DNA from: an uncultured Oscillospiraceae bacterium
Lineage (GTDB): Bacteria > Bacillota > Clostridia > Oscillospirales > Oscillospiraceae
Direction: 5' to 3'
DNA: 6,015 nt
Assembly: GCA_934572355.1 (NCBI GenBank)
Contig: CAKTKV010000100.1
Span: forward strand, 1-6,015
Shown here: one piece after another, positions 1 to 4,867 of the stretch
Layout of the letters: each line of letters starts with the position of its first letter
Numbering within the stretch: the stretch's first letter is position 1
Position numbers and translations under genes: made by a program
Notes under the pieces: model-generated
Told to the model about the DNA's origin: nothing
What the model saw: only the letters and a program-made list of their open reading frames with translations
The model's database searches: none

Positions 1-21
1 ACTCTTATTTTTCCCCACATG

Positions 22-67
22 CTAAAAGTTGGAGTGCCCAGGTTTACCCGGGTACCCCAACTTTTAG
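22..67. repeat. Large imperfect inverted repeat (hairpin) at the permease 3' end
   Basis: The arms CTAAAAGTTGG (22-32) and CCAACTTTTAG (57-67) are perfectly complementary. After one mismatch the pairing continues inward with six more pairs (one G-T), another mismatch, and three pairs around a two-base loop. Read as two inverted copies, the repeats differ at three positions, all A/G transitions. The permease stop codon (TAA, 66-64 on the minus strand) lies in the right arm. It may be a bidirectional terminator, because it has the A4-stem-T4 form of the other terminators here, although no further T-tract follows. It may instead be the end of an inserted element that cut the permease. The sequence alone does not decide. 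Confidence 0.7.
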
Positions 68-846
68 TTTACAACCAGAATTATGAAGGAGGCCGCCATG
101 AGCAGCAGAGCAGGGATCCAGAGAACCGCGAAGGTGATGCCCCAGCCCTGAGCAACGCCGCTGGTCTCCTCGATGAGACCGCCGACCATGATCGTTGCTT
201 CCGCACCTGTCAGGAACGCGCCGCCCATTATTATCGGGATAAGCGCCACGGCGATCCATACCGCCTTCTGGAACGGGTTATGCTCTTTCTCGGGATCGCC
301 GAACTTGAAGGGGCCTTCAAAGCCTTCTGCAATGGACATGTACAGGGCGCATCTGCCGGTGGCGGAGGGGATCATCAGCGACGCCGGGACATCTGCAAGG
401 AACATTGCGCCGAGAACGCGGGAGGCCTTGGCCTTTCCGGATTTCCCGGCGACGAGGCGCATGATAAGGTAAACTATGCGTTCAGCCAGACCTGAGGACT
501 TGACGACCGCGGCCAGAGCGGTGCCGACGATGACGGTCATAGGGGTCGTGCTCGCAAACGACGCCAGAGTCTTTGAAAGTGCCTTGGACATTGTGAGTCC
601 GCCTTCAACGGCTCCGGTAAAGTCGGTCGCGGCAAAGGTCTCCAGAATGATAAGGACGAGGCAGGAGGCTGCGAGCGGCATACATCCGCTTATCCAGATG
701 TACATTATCGCAACCAATACACCCACCATGCGCTGTCCCTGCACGGTCAGCTCTGTACTGCCCATAAGAGCCATTGCTATTAAGCCCAGTACAAGTGCCA
801 GTGCAAAGTTCAGCAGATTCTTTGTGCTTTTTTGCATGTTCTTCAT
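64..846 (-). CDS. SLC13/DASS-type anion permease, C-terminally truncated (possible pseudogene)
   Basis: This 260-residue hydrophobic protein resembles the N-terminal half of divalent-anion:sodium symporters, which import di- or tricarboxylates or sulfate across the cytoplasmic membrane. Visible features are membrane segments near residues 11-29, 40-72, 100-118, 195-212 and 238-259, the family-like stretch SSGLAERIVYLIM (117-129), and PSATGR (160-165), which sits where the first substrate/sodium-binding SNT-type motif lies in this family. Full members have roughly 450-500 residues and a second inverted-repeat half. Here the protein ends abruptly after a membrane segment (IILVVN), inside the arm of the 22-67 hairpin. 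I chose the ATG at 846 because a purine-rich ribosome site (AGGAAAGAGAGAG, 864-852) precedes it; a longer start at 963 would translate through the promoter palindrome. The gene is divergent from an IclR regulator that probably controls it. The substrate cannot be told. Family confidence is good, but function of this half protein is doubtful. Confidence 0.75.
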   Translation of the reverse strand: MKNMQKSTKNLLNFALALVLGLIAMALMGSTELTVQGQRMVGVLVAIMYIWISGCMPLAASCLVLIILETFAATDFTGAVEGGLTMSKALSKTLASFASTTPMTVIVGTALAAVVKSSGLAERIVYLIMRLVAGKSGKAKASRVLGAMFLADVPASLMIPSATGRCALYMSIAEGFEGPFKFGDPEKEHNPFQKAVWIAVALIPIIMGGAFLTGAEATIMVGGLIEETSGVAQGWGITFAVLWIPALLLMAASFIILVVN

Positions 847-879
847 GTTTACTCTCTCTTTCCTGAAAATTTTATAAGA

Positions 880-895
880 AACCGTGTGAACGGTT
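880..895 (-). promoter_or_regulatory. Small leader hairpin upstream of the permease
   Basis: AACCGT (880-885) and ACGGTT (890-895) form a 6-bp stem with a 4-base loop in the 5' leader expected for the permease mRNA. The sense strand here carries TTCACACGGT, an exact 10-base match to a stretch in the leader of the divergent regulator (1114-1123). The role is unknown. Confidence 0.4.
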
Positions 896-910
896 GTCTT
901 CACTATGTGT

Positions 911-939
911 ATTATCGTATTTTGAAAATGCATTTTCAA
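911..939 (-). promoter_or_regulatory. Sigma-A promoter for the permease, inside the palindrome
   Basis: On the minus strand TTGAAA (939-934) is followed after exactly 17 bases by GATAAT (916-911), each one base from consensus. Transcription should start near 904, leaving a leader of about 58 bases before the ATG at 846. It overlaps the opposite-strand promoter almost completely, so two polymerases could not bind at once. Confidence 0.65.
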
Positions 940-950
940 AATACGATAAT
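922..950 (+). promoter_or_regulatory. Sigma-A promoter toward the regulator, inside the palindrome
   Basis: This is the mirror image of the permease promoter: TTGAAA (922-927), a 17-base spacer and GATAAT (945-950). It would transcribe rightward from about 957, giving a leader of about 245 bases before the regulator start. A second promoter nearer the gene may be the main one. Confidence 0.5.
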
Positions 951-1074
951 ACACATATATCACACCGGCGCGGTTTTTGCAAGATGTTTTTTTGCGCGCG
1001 TAACATTTTTATGAATAACCGATTAAATTAGCTGCCTGATTTTATACAAAGTGTTCTGCCGTGCGTTAAAGCAT

Positions 1075-1102
1075 TTGACATTTGCGAAATGCATGGTAAA
1101 AT
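1075..1102 (+). promoter_or_regulatory. Proximal promoter of the IclR-family gene
   Basis: A perfect TTGACA (1075-1080), a 16-base spacer and TAAAAT (1097-1102). The spacer holds GAAATGCAT (1086-1094), matching part of the centre of the 54-bp palindrome, so weak binding of the same regulator is possible. Between 958 and 1074 I see only AT-rich DNA with T-runs and no gene. Confidence 0.6.
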
Positions 1103-1112
1103 AACAGGCAGT

Positions 1113-1148
1113 TTTCACACGGTGATCCGACCAGAGCGGGGTGTGAAA
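1113..1148 (+). promoter_or_regulatory. Inverted repeat in the regulator leader
   Basis: TTTCACAC (1113-1120) and GTGTGAAA (1141-1148) are exact 8-base inverted repeats separated by 20 bases, just downstream of the proximal promoter. They could be a half-site pair for a DNA-binding protein or an RNA stem at the 5' end of the transcript. Confidence 0.4.
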
Positions 1149-1164
1149 CGGCTTGCTTCAGAAG

Positions 1165-1195
1165 CTCCGATCAAGAGGACACATTTTGATCGGAG
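1165..1195 (+). promoter_or_regulatory. Hairpin that includes the ribosome site of the IclR-family gene
   Basis: CTCCGATCAA (1165-1174) pairs perfectly with TTGATCGGAG (1186-1195) around an 11-base loop. The GGAG at 1192-1195 is also the start of the ribosome site GGAGAG (1192-1197) for the ATG at 1202. Folding would mask it. The loop holds a second purine run, GAGGAC (1175-1180). Confidence 0.5.
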
Positions 1196-1201
1196 AGCAG
1201 T

Positions 1202-2041
1202 ATGGTATTAAGTTGGAACGTAAGAATGAACACACCAAAAGAAAGCACTATCGGCAAAAACACGTCTCTTGAAAAGGCATTTTCAATACTGGACTGTTTT
1301 ATAAACGACTCTGCCAAGAAAATGACTGCGACCGAGCTCTGCAAAAAGACCGGCCTTAACTTCACAACGTGCTACCGGCTGTCGGAGGCGCTGTATACAA
1401 ACGGTTATCTGTTTAAGGACGAAGCGGAAAAGACCTACTCGCTCGGCTGGAAATTCATGATAATGTCGAACGCCGATAATGCGACCGGCGAAAAGATCCT
1501 GCAGGATATCGCGCCGCCGTACATGGTTGCGCTTAGGGATTTTTATCAGGAAAACGTCAGCATCTATGTGCAGATAGAGCGCATGAGGAAGTGCCTCATA
1601 AGGATCGAAGGCACCCAGCTTGTGCGCAACATGGTGAAGCAGGGCAGCGTCGCGGAAATATATCTGGGCTCTCCGGGCAAGACTCTGCTGGCTTTTCTAC
1701 CCTCGGAAGAGCGGAAAAAATATGCAGATATAGACGACCAGTTCGAGCGTGAGCTTGACAGGATACGCGCTGCTGGATACGCGACAACGACCGCCGAAAA
1801 GACCTCTGGCGTGACCTCCATCTCTGCCCCGATATTCAATTGGGACGGCAGAATTATCGGCGTGCTTACGCTCTCCGGACCGACCTTCCGGTTCACAGGG
1901 GAGGATTTTGAGGAAAAAATCATTCACGTCAGGCAATGCGCGCAGCAGATCACATCCGCGATAAAACATCATTTTCAGAGCTGGCACGGAAAGAGCCTCG
2001 CGGTCAGCGACGGCCAGAGCTCCGACGCAGCAGCAGAATAA
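1202..2041 (+). CDS. IclR-family transcriptional regulator
   Basis: The protein has 279 residues, slightly over the usual 250-270. Residues 22-84 form the winged helix-turn-helix: the conserved SLEKAFSIL opening, a helix-turn-helix around TATELCKKTGLNFTTCYRL (42-60), and a wing ending in YSLGWKF. Residues 98-258 are the GAF-like effector domain, with GSPGKTLLAFL (156-166) and the hallmark SISAPIFNWDGRIIGVLTLS (206-225). IclR proteins bind small effectors, often carboxylic acids or aromatics, and repress or activate neighbouring catabolic or transport genes. The divergent permease is the obvious target. The start at 1202 has GGAGAG four bases upstream; an in-frame ATG at 1226 has a much weaker site and would remove eight residues. 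The Ser/Ala-rich tail after residue 262 looks unstructured. If the permease is dead, this gene may be an orphan. Family certain, effector unknown. Confidence 0.95.
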   Translation: MVLSWNVRMNTPKESTIGKNTSLEKAFSILDCFINDSAKKMTATELCKKTGLNFTTCYRLSEALYTNGYLFKDEAEKTYSLGWKFMIMSNADNATGEKILQDIAPPYMVALRDFYQENVSIYVQIERMRKCLIRIEGTQLVRNMVKQGSVAEIYLGSPGKTLLAFLPSEERKKYADIDDQFERELDRIRAAGYATTTAEKTSGVTSISAPIFNWDGRIIGVLTLSGPTFRFTGEDFEEKIIHVRQCAQQITSAIKHHFQSWHGKSLAVSDGQSSDAAAE

Positions 2042-2077
2042 AAATCAGGGACTGCTTGAAAACAGTCCCTGATTTTT
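2040..2077 (+). terminator. Rho-independent terminator after the IclR-family gene
   Basis: AAAAATCAGGGACTG (2040-2054) and CAGTCCCTGATTTTT (2063-2077) form a 15-bp perfect stem with an 8-base loop. It starts in the stop codon. The A/T ends make it usable in both directions. Confidence 0.9.
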
Positions 2078-2088
2078 CATAATAGGGC

Positions 2089-2117
2089 TTGACAAGAGGG
2101 TGAGTCGGTGCTAATAT
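2089..2117 (+). promoter_or_regulatory. cysK promoter with extended -10
   Basis: A perfect TTGACA (2089-2094), 17 bases, and TAATAT (2112-2117) preceded by TG at 2109-2110, the extended -10 form. A perfect TATAAT at 2115-2120 overlaps but would need a 20-base spacer. Transcription should begin near 2124, giving a leader of about 155 bases. Confidence 0.7.
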
Positions 2118-2129
2118 AATGCCTACAAA

Positions 2130-2146
2130 GCCGATAGGTTATTGGC
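2130..2146 (+). promoter_or_regulatory. Possible operator or leader hairpin of cysK
   Basis: GCCGATA (2130-2136) and TATTGGC (2140-2146) are inverted repeats with one mismatch (a G-U pair in RNA) around GGT. It lies just after the predicted start point, where a repressor would block transcription. It also forms CCTA-N9-TAGG with 2122-2125. Binding by the nearby Rrf2 protein is possible but unproven. Confidence 0.4.
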
Positions 2147-2166
2147 AAATGATAGGGGCGCTTTTT

Positions 2167-2199
2167 ATGGAATATATATTTATATGGTTTCGATGTTGA
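2167..2199 (+). CDS. Candidate 10-residue leader peptide upstream of cysK
   Basis: The frame ATG-to-TGA encodes MEYIFIWFRC. It is preceded by AGGGG (2154-2158) eight bases before the ATG, a usable ribosome site, and it lies inside the predicted cysK leader, 80 bases before cysK. The last sense codon is Cys (TGT), directly before the stop. That would suit a cysteine-responsive leader peptide ahead of a cysteine synthase. Against this, there is a single Cys codon and I find no terminator or clear alternative stem between 2200 and 2279. Treat as a candidate only. Confidence 0.3.
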   Translation: MEYIFIWFRC

Positions 2200-2279
2200 T
2201 ATCTGCATGGAAATAAGACTCAACACAAACAAAAACTGTATAACTGTATATTTATATTATCTAAAAGGAGCTTTTAACA

Positions 2280-3209
2280 ATGAAAACTTATGAAAGAATC
2301 ACCGATCTGATAGGCGGCACTCCGCTTCTGAAGCTTACGAACTACATAAATGACAATGATCTCGGCGCGGACGTTTACGGCAAGCTTGAATACTTTAACC
2401 CCGCCGGGAGCGTCAAGGACAGGATCGCCCTCGCGATGATCGATGACGCCGAAGCCAAGGGCGCGCTCAAGCCGGACTCCGTCATAATCGAGCCGACGAG
2501 CGGCAACACCGGCATCGGGCTTGCCGCCGTTGCCGCCTCAAGGGGCTATAAAGTTATACTCACCATGCCGGAGACGATGAGCATAGAGCGGCGCAAGCTG
2601 CTCAAGGCCTACGGCACGGAGATAGTTCTGACCGACGGGGCAAAGGGCATGAAGGGCGCGATAGCGAAGGCGCAGGAGCTTGCCGCCGGGACGCCGAACA
2701 GCTTCATTCCCAGCCAGTTCACCAACAAGGCTAATCCCGCCGCGCACTTCAAAACGACGGGGCCTGAGATATGGGAGGACACCGACGGTAAGGTCGATAT
2801 CTTTGTTGCGGGCGTCGGTACAGGCGGCACACTCTCCGGCGTGGGCGAGTATCTGAAGAGCAAAAATCCGAACGTTAAGGTCGTCGCGGTCGAGCCTGCG
2901 GGCTCCCCGGTGCTCTCGAAGGGCACGCCGGGGCCGCACAAGATACAGGGCATCGGCGCGGGCTTCGTCCCCGATACGCTGAACACCGGGATATATGACG
3001 AGATCATCCCGGTCGAGAACGAGGACGCCTTTGCCACAGGCCGCGCGCTCGCCAGACGTGAGGGGCTGCTTGTCGGCATATCCTCGGGCGCGGCGGTCTT
3101 TGCCGCGGCGCAGCTTGCAAAGCGCCCTGAGAACAAGGGCAAGATCATCGTTGCCCTGCTCCCGGACACCGGCGAGAGATATCTCTCCACCCCGATGTTC
3201 TCGGAGTAA
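2280..3209 (+). CDS. cysK: Cysteine synthase (O-acetylserine sulfhydrylase)
   Basis: This cytosolic fold-type II PLP enzyme makes L-cysteine from O-acetyl-L-serine and sulfide, the last step of sulfide assimilation. At 309 residues it has the normal CysK length. Visible motifs are NPAGSVKDR (40-48) with the PLP-binding Lys46, the substrate loop TSGNTG (73-78), the phosphate-binding GVGTGGT (178-184), [12 protein letters not shown] (220-231), typical of O-acetylserine sulfhydrylases, the cofactor-ring region GISSG (266-270), and [10 protein letters not shown] (295-304). No regulatory CBS domain is present, so it is not a cystathionine beta-synthase. AGGAG (2266-2270) lies nine bases before the ATG. 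No cysE is adjacent; the gene is monocistronic between its own promoter and a terminator. It converges on an EamA-type transporter. CysM-like or multi-substrate use cannot be excluded. Confidence 0.96.
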   Translation: MKTYERITDLIGGTPLLKLTNYINDNDLGADVYGKLEYFNPAGSVKDRIALAMIDDAEAKGALKPDSVIIEPTSGNTGIGLAAVAASRGYKVILTMPETMSIERRKLLKAYGTEIVLTDGAKGMKGAIAKAQELAAGTPNSFIPSQFTNKANPAAHFKTTGPEIWEDTDGKVDIFVAGVGTGGTLSGVGEYLKSKNPNVKVVAVEPAGSPVLSKGTPGPHKIQGIGAGFVPDTLNTGIYDEIIPVENEDAFATGRALARREGLLVGISSGAAVFAAAQLAKRPENKGKIIVALLPDTGERYLSTPMFSE

Positions 3210-3224
3210 GAACAACAGAATATC

Positions 3225-3259
3225 AAAACGGACTGTCTCAATTTGAGGCAGTCCGTTTT
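3225..3259. terminator. Shared bidirectional terminator between cysK and the EamA gene
   Basis: AAAACGGACTG (3225-3235) pairs with CAGTCCGTTTT (3249-3259). After a T-G pair, CTCA/TGAG extends the stem around an ATT loop, making 16 pairs in all. The T-rich continuation TTTTGTTGT serves cysK, and the opposite strand ends in TTTTGAT. It overlaps the last codons and the stop of the EamA gene (3240-3238). Confidence 0.88.
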
Positions 3260-4167
3260 GTTGTCATGTTCGCGATATATACCCCGGCGAGGATCACGGC
3301 CACGCCGACGGTTTGAAGCGCGGTAAAGCTCTCGTGCAGCAAAAGCGCCCCGGCAAGGATCGAAACCACCGTCGAGAACCCGATGAACGAAGCCGTGCGG
3401 TTGACGCCTATTTTTGAAATGGCGACATTTGACAGGAAAAACGCCAGCACGGAGCAGCCGATACCCTGATACAGTACCGCGGCCAGAAAGCCGGGCGCAT
3501 TGAACGGGAGCGCAATCAGCTCCGCCACGCTTCCACGAAGCGCGGCGCGCACAATGGCGAGGATGACGAAGAGCAGCGCCCCGGCAAGCAGCATCATATA
3601 CGTGACCTCCGCGCCGGTGTAGCCATGCGCCTTGCTGACAAAGACGGTGTACAGCGAATAGGACACTACGGCTATCAGCAGGAAAGCATAGCCCGGTACA
3701 GACAGGCTCGACGCCGCGCTGACGGCAAACACCGTCACAAGTATGCCGGCAAAGGTGATGAGTATACCCGCGGCCTGCGTTTTGGACGGCTTTTCCTTCA
3801 GCAGCAGCGTTGACGCGACAAGCGATACGACGGGGATACATGCGAAAAAGACCGCGCTCTCCGACGCCGTCGTGTACCGGACGCCGACGGTCTCGGAGAT
3901 ATAGTAGATGCACGGGCTCCACAGCGCCACGAGCAGCAGCGGCTTCAGGGACTTGCCGCGCAGGTCGATCTTGATAAGACCGAGGAGCAGACACAGACTC
4001 ATCACGACGAAGGCGATGAGAAAGCGCCAGCCCAGCAGGGAGAAGGCATCGGCGTATTCGGTCACCTGCTTTGTGAAGATGATGCTCAGGCCGAAAAGCG
4101 TCTCGCCGCCGAGCGCGCATAAGACCCCGGCGGTGTTATCAAGCGTCTTCGAGTTCTTCATCTTCAT
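3238..4167 (-). CDS. EamA/DMT-family transporter
   Basis: The protein has 309 residues and about ten membrane helices in two EamA repeats, the usual size for drug/metabolite transporter family members, which export or import small metabolites across the inner membrane. The first repeat starts at GETLFGLSIIFTKQ and includes the conserved Arg of LGWRFLIAF. The second ends with the family-typical stretch from LSNVAISKIGVNRTASFIG through LAGALLLHESF to VAVILAGVYIANM. The start is uncertain: a GTG at 4185 gives six more residues, but neither site has a clear ribosome site. I prefer ATG 4167 because it overlaps the stop of a 25-codon frame by ATGA, suggesting translational coupling. The C-terminal TTKRTASN is encoded by the shared terminator stem. 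E. coli EamA exports O-acetylserine and cysteine, so its place beside cysK is suggestive, but family members carry many substrates. Confidence 0.92.
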   Translation of the reverse strand: MKMKNSKTLDNTAGVLCALGGETLFGLSIIFTKQVTEYADAFSLLGWRFLIAFVVMSLCLLLGLIKIDLRGKSLKPLLLVALWSPCIYYISETVGVRYTTASESAVFFACIPVVSLVASTLLLKEKPSKTQAAGILITFAGILVTVFAVSAASSLSVPGYAFLLIAVVSYSLYTVFVSKAHGYTGAEVTYMMLLAGALLFVILAIVRAALRGSVAELIALPFNAPGFLAAVLYQGIGCSVLAFFLSNVAISKIGVNRTASFIGFSTVVSILAGALLLHESFTALQTVGVAVILAGVYIANMTTKRTASN

Positions 4168-4241
4168 AGCAGTGTGCATATCCACGAGAGCACGGCGCAG
4201 GCGGGGATGTATATCACAAAGTGCAGGATATGCGTTTTCAT
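4164..4241 (-). CDS. Candidate 25-residue hydrophobic small protein coupled to the EamA gene
   Basis: The frame begins MKTHILHFVIYI and ends in LSWICTLL. It is almost entirely hydrophobic with two Cys and could span the membrane once. AAGGGA lies seven bases before its ATG (4241), a good ribosome site, and its TGA overlaps the ATG of the EamA gene (ATGA, 4167-4164). It could be a small membrane partner, or just a coupling frame that brings ribosomes to a gene with no ribosome site of its own. I recognise no family. Confidence 0.42.
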   Translation of the reverse strand: MKTHILHFVIYIPACAVLSWICTLL

Positions 4242-4315
4242 AATTGATCCCTTGAGGCGGAAGCCGCAGCGCGTGCGGCGTCAGGACCTCGCCGGGGGCA
4301 CAGTCGATGCTCCAT
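4238..4315 (-). CDS. Candidate 25-residue Arg/Ala-rich micro-ORF after the Rrf2 gene
   Basis: The frame starts MEHRLCPRRGPDAARA and ends DQL. AAGGAG directly after the Rrf2 stop lies about seven bases before ATG 4315; an earlier in-frame ATG at 4321 is too close to that site. Its TGA overlaps the next micro-ORF start by ATGA (4241-4238). Composition is unremarkable for GC-rich noncoding DNA, so it may serve only for coupling or be chance. Confidence 0.27.
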   Translation of the reverse strand: MEHRLCPRRGPDAARAAASASRDQL

Positions 4316-4326
4316 GGCCATGCTCC

Positions 4327-4764
4327 TTATATCATATAGTCGTCCGCCGGGTTGGCGCGGTGCTGATCCATAATGTCCTGCAGCGTGATGCCGTCAAGAT
4401 ACTCGTTTATCACCTTGTACAGCCCCTGCCAGACAGGGAGCACGGCACAGTCCGCGCTGCGCGTACAAACCGGCGTCTCCTCACCGGCGCAGGCGACGGG
4501 GGCGAGGTCGCCCTCCGTGAAGCGCAGTATCTCCCCGACCGTCAGAGTCTCCGGAGACTTGGCGAGCTGGTAGCCACCCTGCGAGCCGCGTTCGGTTTTA
4601 AGGATACCTGAGCGGTTATACATCGGTATGATCTGCTCCAGATATTTCTTGGATATGCCCTGACGCTCGGCAATGTCCTTGAGCGCAATGTACCCGCAGT
4701 TCTGATGCTCCGCGAGGTCGAGAAGCATACGCAGCGCATAGCGCCCCTTTGTGGAAATCTTCAA
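4327..4764 (-). CDS. Rrf2-family regulator with Cys triad (IscR-like)
   Basis: The protein has 145 residues, normal for Rrf2. The N-terminus MKISTKGRYALRMLLDLA is diagnostic. The winged helix-turn-helix follows, with ALKDIAERQGISKKYLEQI (27-45) and the wing ERGSQGGYQLAKSP (58-71). Cys92, Cys100 and Cys106 sit where IscR-type proteins bind an iron-sulfur cluster, with x7 and x5 spacing rather than the x5/x5 of E. coli IscR. The Bacillus cysteine regulator CymR lacks this triad, so redox or Fe-S sensing is more likely than a pure CymR role. The start is a TTG at 4764, supported by GAGGTG (4777-4772) seven bases upstream; no ATG is available nearby. It heads a leftward transcript toward the micro-ORFs and the EamA gene, with no clear terminator between. 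No isc/suf/nifS genes are in view, so targets are unknown. Confidence 0.93.
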   Translation of the reverse strand: MKISTKGRYALRMLLDLAEHQNCGYIALKDIAERQGISKKYLEQIIPMYNRSGILKTERGSQGGYQLAKSPETLTVGEILRFTEGDLAPVACAGEETPVCTRSADCAVLPVWQGLYKVINEYLDGITLQDIMDQHRANPADDYMI

Positions 4765-4790
4765 ATCAAAACACCTCGATCGTTTTATAC

Positions 4791-4823
4791 ACCTATATTA
4801 CCATGTTTTTAGTAGGCTTTCAA
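4791..4823 (-). promoter_or_regulatory. Promoter and possible self-operator of the Rrf2 gene
   Basis: On the minus strand TTGAAA (4823-4818) is followed after 17 bases by TAATAT (4800-4795), with TG one base before it: an extended -10 of the same design as the cysK promoter. Inverted CCTA (minus 4816-4813) and TAGG (minus 4795-4792), 17 bases apart, span the spacer and -10. Rrf2 proteins often repress themselves through such dyads, so this is a candidate operator. Confidence 0.55.
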
Positions 4824-4833
4824 CCTTGGACTT

Positions 4834-4867
4834 ATCGCGCTTTACATGTATTTTACATGAGCGCGAT
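4834..4867 (+). promoter_or_regulatory. Pho-box-like direct repeats inside a dyad, upstream of pstS
   Basis: TTTACA at 4841-4846 and again at 4852-4857 have an 11-bp period (5-bp gap), as in the TTAACA-type repeats bound by PhoP of Bacillus. They lie in the loop of an 8-bp inverted repeat, ATCGCGCT (4834-4841) and AGCGCGAT (4860-4867), followed by TTTTT. A looser third copy, TTTACG, is at 4875-4880. Likely -10 candidates are TATTAT (4890-4895) or TATAGC (4896-4901) with no good -35, as expected for an activator-dependent promoter. Confidence 0.6.

Larger units (their letters stand above)
904..957. promoter_or_regulatory. Perfect 54-bp palindrome: probable IclR-type operator with mirrored promoters
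   Basis: Every base from 904 to 930 pairs with 957 to 931, giving 27-bp arms with no spacer. The centre, TTTTGAAAATGCATTTTC plus AAAA, resembles the short A/T-flanked palindromes bound by IclR-family dimers. It lies between the permease and the iclR-type gene, where a local regulator would bind. The symmetry also places an identical promoter on each strand (listed separately). As RNA it would form a very stable hairpin, but most of it lies upstream of both predicted start points. Palindrome certain, operator role inferred. Confidence 0.85.

Noticed and set aside
19..877. Plus-strand open frames opposite the permease
   Set aside because: They are antisense, biased in composition and lack ribosome sites and family features.
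847..963. N-terminal extension of the permease to a start at 963
   Set aside because: It would translate through the perfect palindrome and its promoter and has no ribosome site; ATG 846 has one and begins just before the first membrane helix.
958..1074. Short GC hairpin CCG-GCG-CGG followed by T-run as a terminator
   Set aside because: The stem is only three pairs, too weak to claim.
2118..2279. T-box or SAM riboswitch in the cysK leader
   Set aside because: The leader is only about 155 bases and AT-rich. I see no T-box sequence, no SAM-type multistem core and no terminator before the gene.
2609..4120. Minus-strand open frame of 503 codons across cysK and the EamA gene
   Set aside because: It is antisense to cysK and shifted against the EamA gene, is very rich in Arg/Ala/Cys, ignores the shared terminator at 3225-3259, and has no recognisable domain. 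It is a shadow of GC-rich codon use.
4168..4185. GTG start at 4185 for the EamA gene
   Set aside because: It adds six residues without any ribosome site. ATG 4167 is tied to the upstream micro-ORF by an ATGA overlap, though the question is not fully settled.
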